In this document: in pieces, positions 4,992-5,269 of the stretch
How positions within the stretch are numbered: position 1 is the stretch's first letter
Layout: each line of letters opens with the position of its first letter
Assembly: GCA_900555065.1 (NCBI GenBank)
Contig: USJY01000123.1
Span: 1-5,269, forward strand
DNA length: 5,269 nt
Direction of reading: 5' to 3'
Source: an uncultured Eubacteriales bacterium
Lineage (GTDB): Bacteria; Bacillota; Clostridia; Oscillospirales; UMGS1783
Made by a program: the position numbers and the translations under genes
Notes under the pieces: model-generated
Told to the model about the DNA's origin: nothing
The model's database searches: none
What the model saw: the letters and a program-made list of their open reading frames with translations, nothing else

Positions 4992-5269
4992 CTACGCGCG
5001 CAAGAGGTTCTTTTTTATCGTGCGGCAAAGATAAAGCGTAAGCAATGCGGACAACACGATCAGAACGGCGCTCAGAAGGCCGAAATAAAGGTAAAAATTC
5101 CGGACCCATACATACAACAGGACGGCGGCCGCAATCAGGACGAGGGAAGCGAGCAGTTCCAGCATTACGTTGAAATTCTGCTTGACGGCCTTTGCCTCCT
5201 CCTGCCAGTCTACTTTGGGATAGCGGGAGTCCAGGCACAGCCCGAACAAATTGATGCAGAGCACAATCA
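4992..5269 (-). CDS. C-terminal part of a multi-span membrane protein, probably an ABC-2-type exporter permease (partial, 5' end off window)
   Basis: The frame is open to the right edge without a stop, and the GTG at 5264 has no upstream context, so the gene very likely begins outside. The visible 91 codons hold a hydrophobic piece (IVLCINLFGLCLD), a hydrophilic segment with YPKVDWQEEAKAVKQNFNV (residues about 16-34 of the visible part), two long hydrophobic spans, and a basic end (RTIKKNLLRA). A P-K-x-D-W-x-x-E-x-x-A-V-K-Q segment followed by two final spans is what I associate with the C-terminus of Firmicute ABC-2-type exporter permeases. That is recognition from memory, not a search. The stop is TAG at 4994-4992. 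No clear terminator is visible before the next gene's promoter, whose -35 box lies 39 bp downstream. Confidence 0.62.
   Translation of the reverse strand, partial: IVLCINLFGLCLDSRYPKVDWQEEAKAVKQNFNVMLELLASLVLIAAAVLLYVWVRNFYLYFGLLSAVLIVLSALLTLYLCRTIKKNLLRA

Noticed and set aside
4888..5238. A 116-codon minus-strand frame overlapping the ABC-permease end and the intergenic promoter
   Set aside because: It crosses a clear promoter and is out of frame with the membrane-protein end, with a patternless arginine-rich product.
1..5269. CRISPR arrays, tRNA or rRNA genes, insertion sequences or phage genes
   Set aside because: No spaced repeats, RNA-gene signatures, transposase motifs or terminal inverted repeats were seen.

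Overview
All supported genes lie on the minus strand. The window is dominated by an rnf operon, which encodes the membrane-bound ferredoxin:NAD+ oxidoreductase that pumps Na+ or H+. Transcription runs from right to left in the order rnfC (4451-3129), rnfD (3126-2074), rnfG (2144-1008), rnfE (1015-386), rnfA (386 to beyond base 1). This C-D-G-E-A order, Gram-positive-style purine-rich ribosome binding sites and compact sigma-A-type promoters suggest an anaerobic Clostridia-class Firmicute of moderate GC content. That assignment is inferred from layout and protein character, not from a marker gene. rnfB is expected next, beyond the left edge, and cannot be assessed.

The five rnf genes are tightly coupled. 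rnfC and rnfD are 2 nt apart, rnfD and rnfG overlap by 71 nt, rnfG and rnfE overlap by 8 nt, and rnfE and rnfA share one base (TAATG). RnfC is the peripheral NADH/FMN and iron-sulfur subunit. RnfD and RnfG carry the flavin-attachment motifs. RnfE and RnfA are paralogous membrane halves, each with a pair of cysteine positions matching the known intramembrane 2Fe-2S site. The odd member is RnfG: its usual membrane anchor and FMN domain follow about 185 residues of charged, Pro/Ala/Glu-rich cytoplasmic sequence.

Upstream of rnfC is a 239-bp intergenic region (4452-4690). It holds a well-formed promoter (4592-4620), a roughly 130-nt leader with two stem-loops and an unused Shine-Dalgarno-like site, a direct repeat overlapping the -35 box, and a perfect 22-nt palindromic terminator with T-tracts on both sides.

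Beyond this lies a separate small gene (4891-4691) for a 66-residue single-span membrane protein with a CxxC tail. It has its own extended -10 promoter. The right edge cuts the C-terminal end of a multi-span membrane protein that resembles an ABC-2-type exporter permease (5269-4992). Nothing on the plus strand looks like a real gene.
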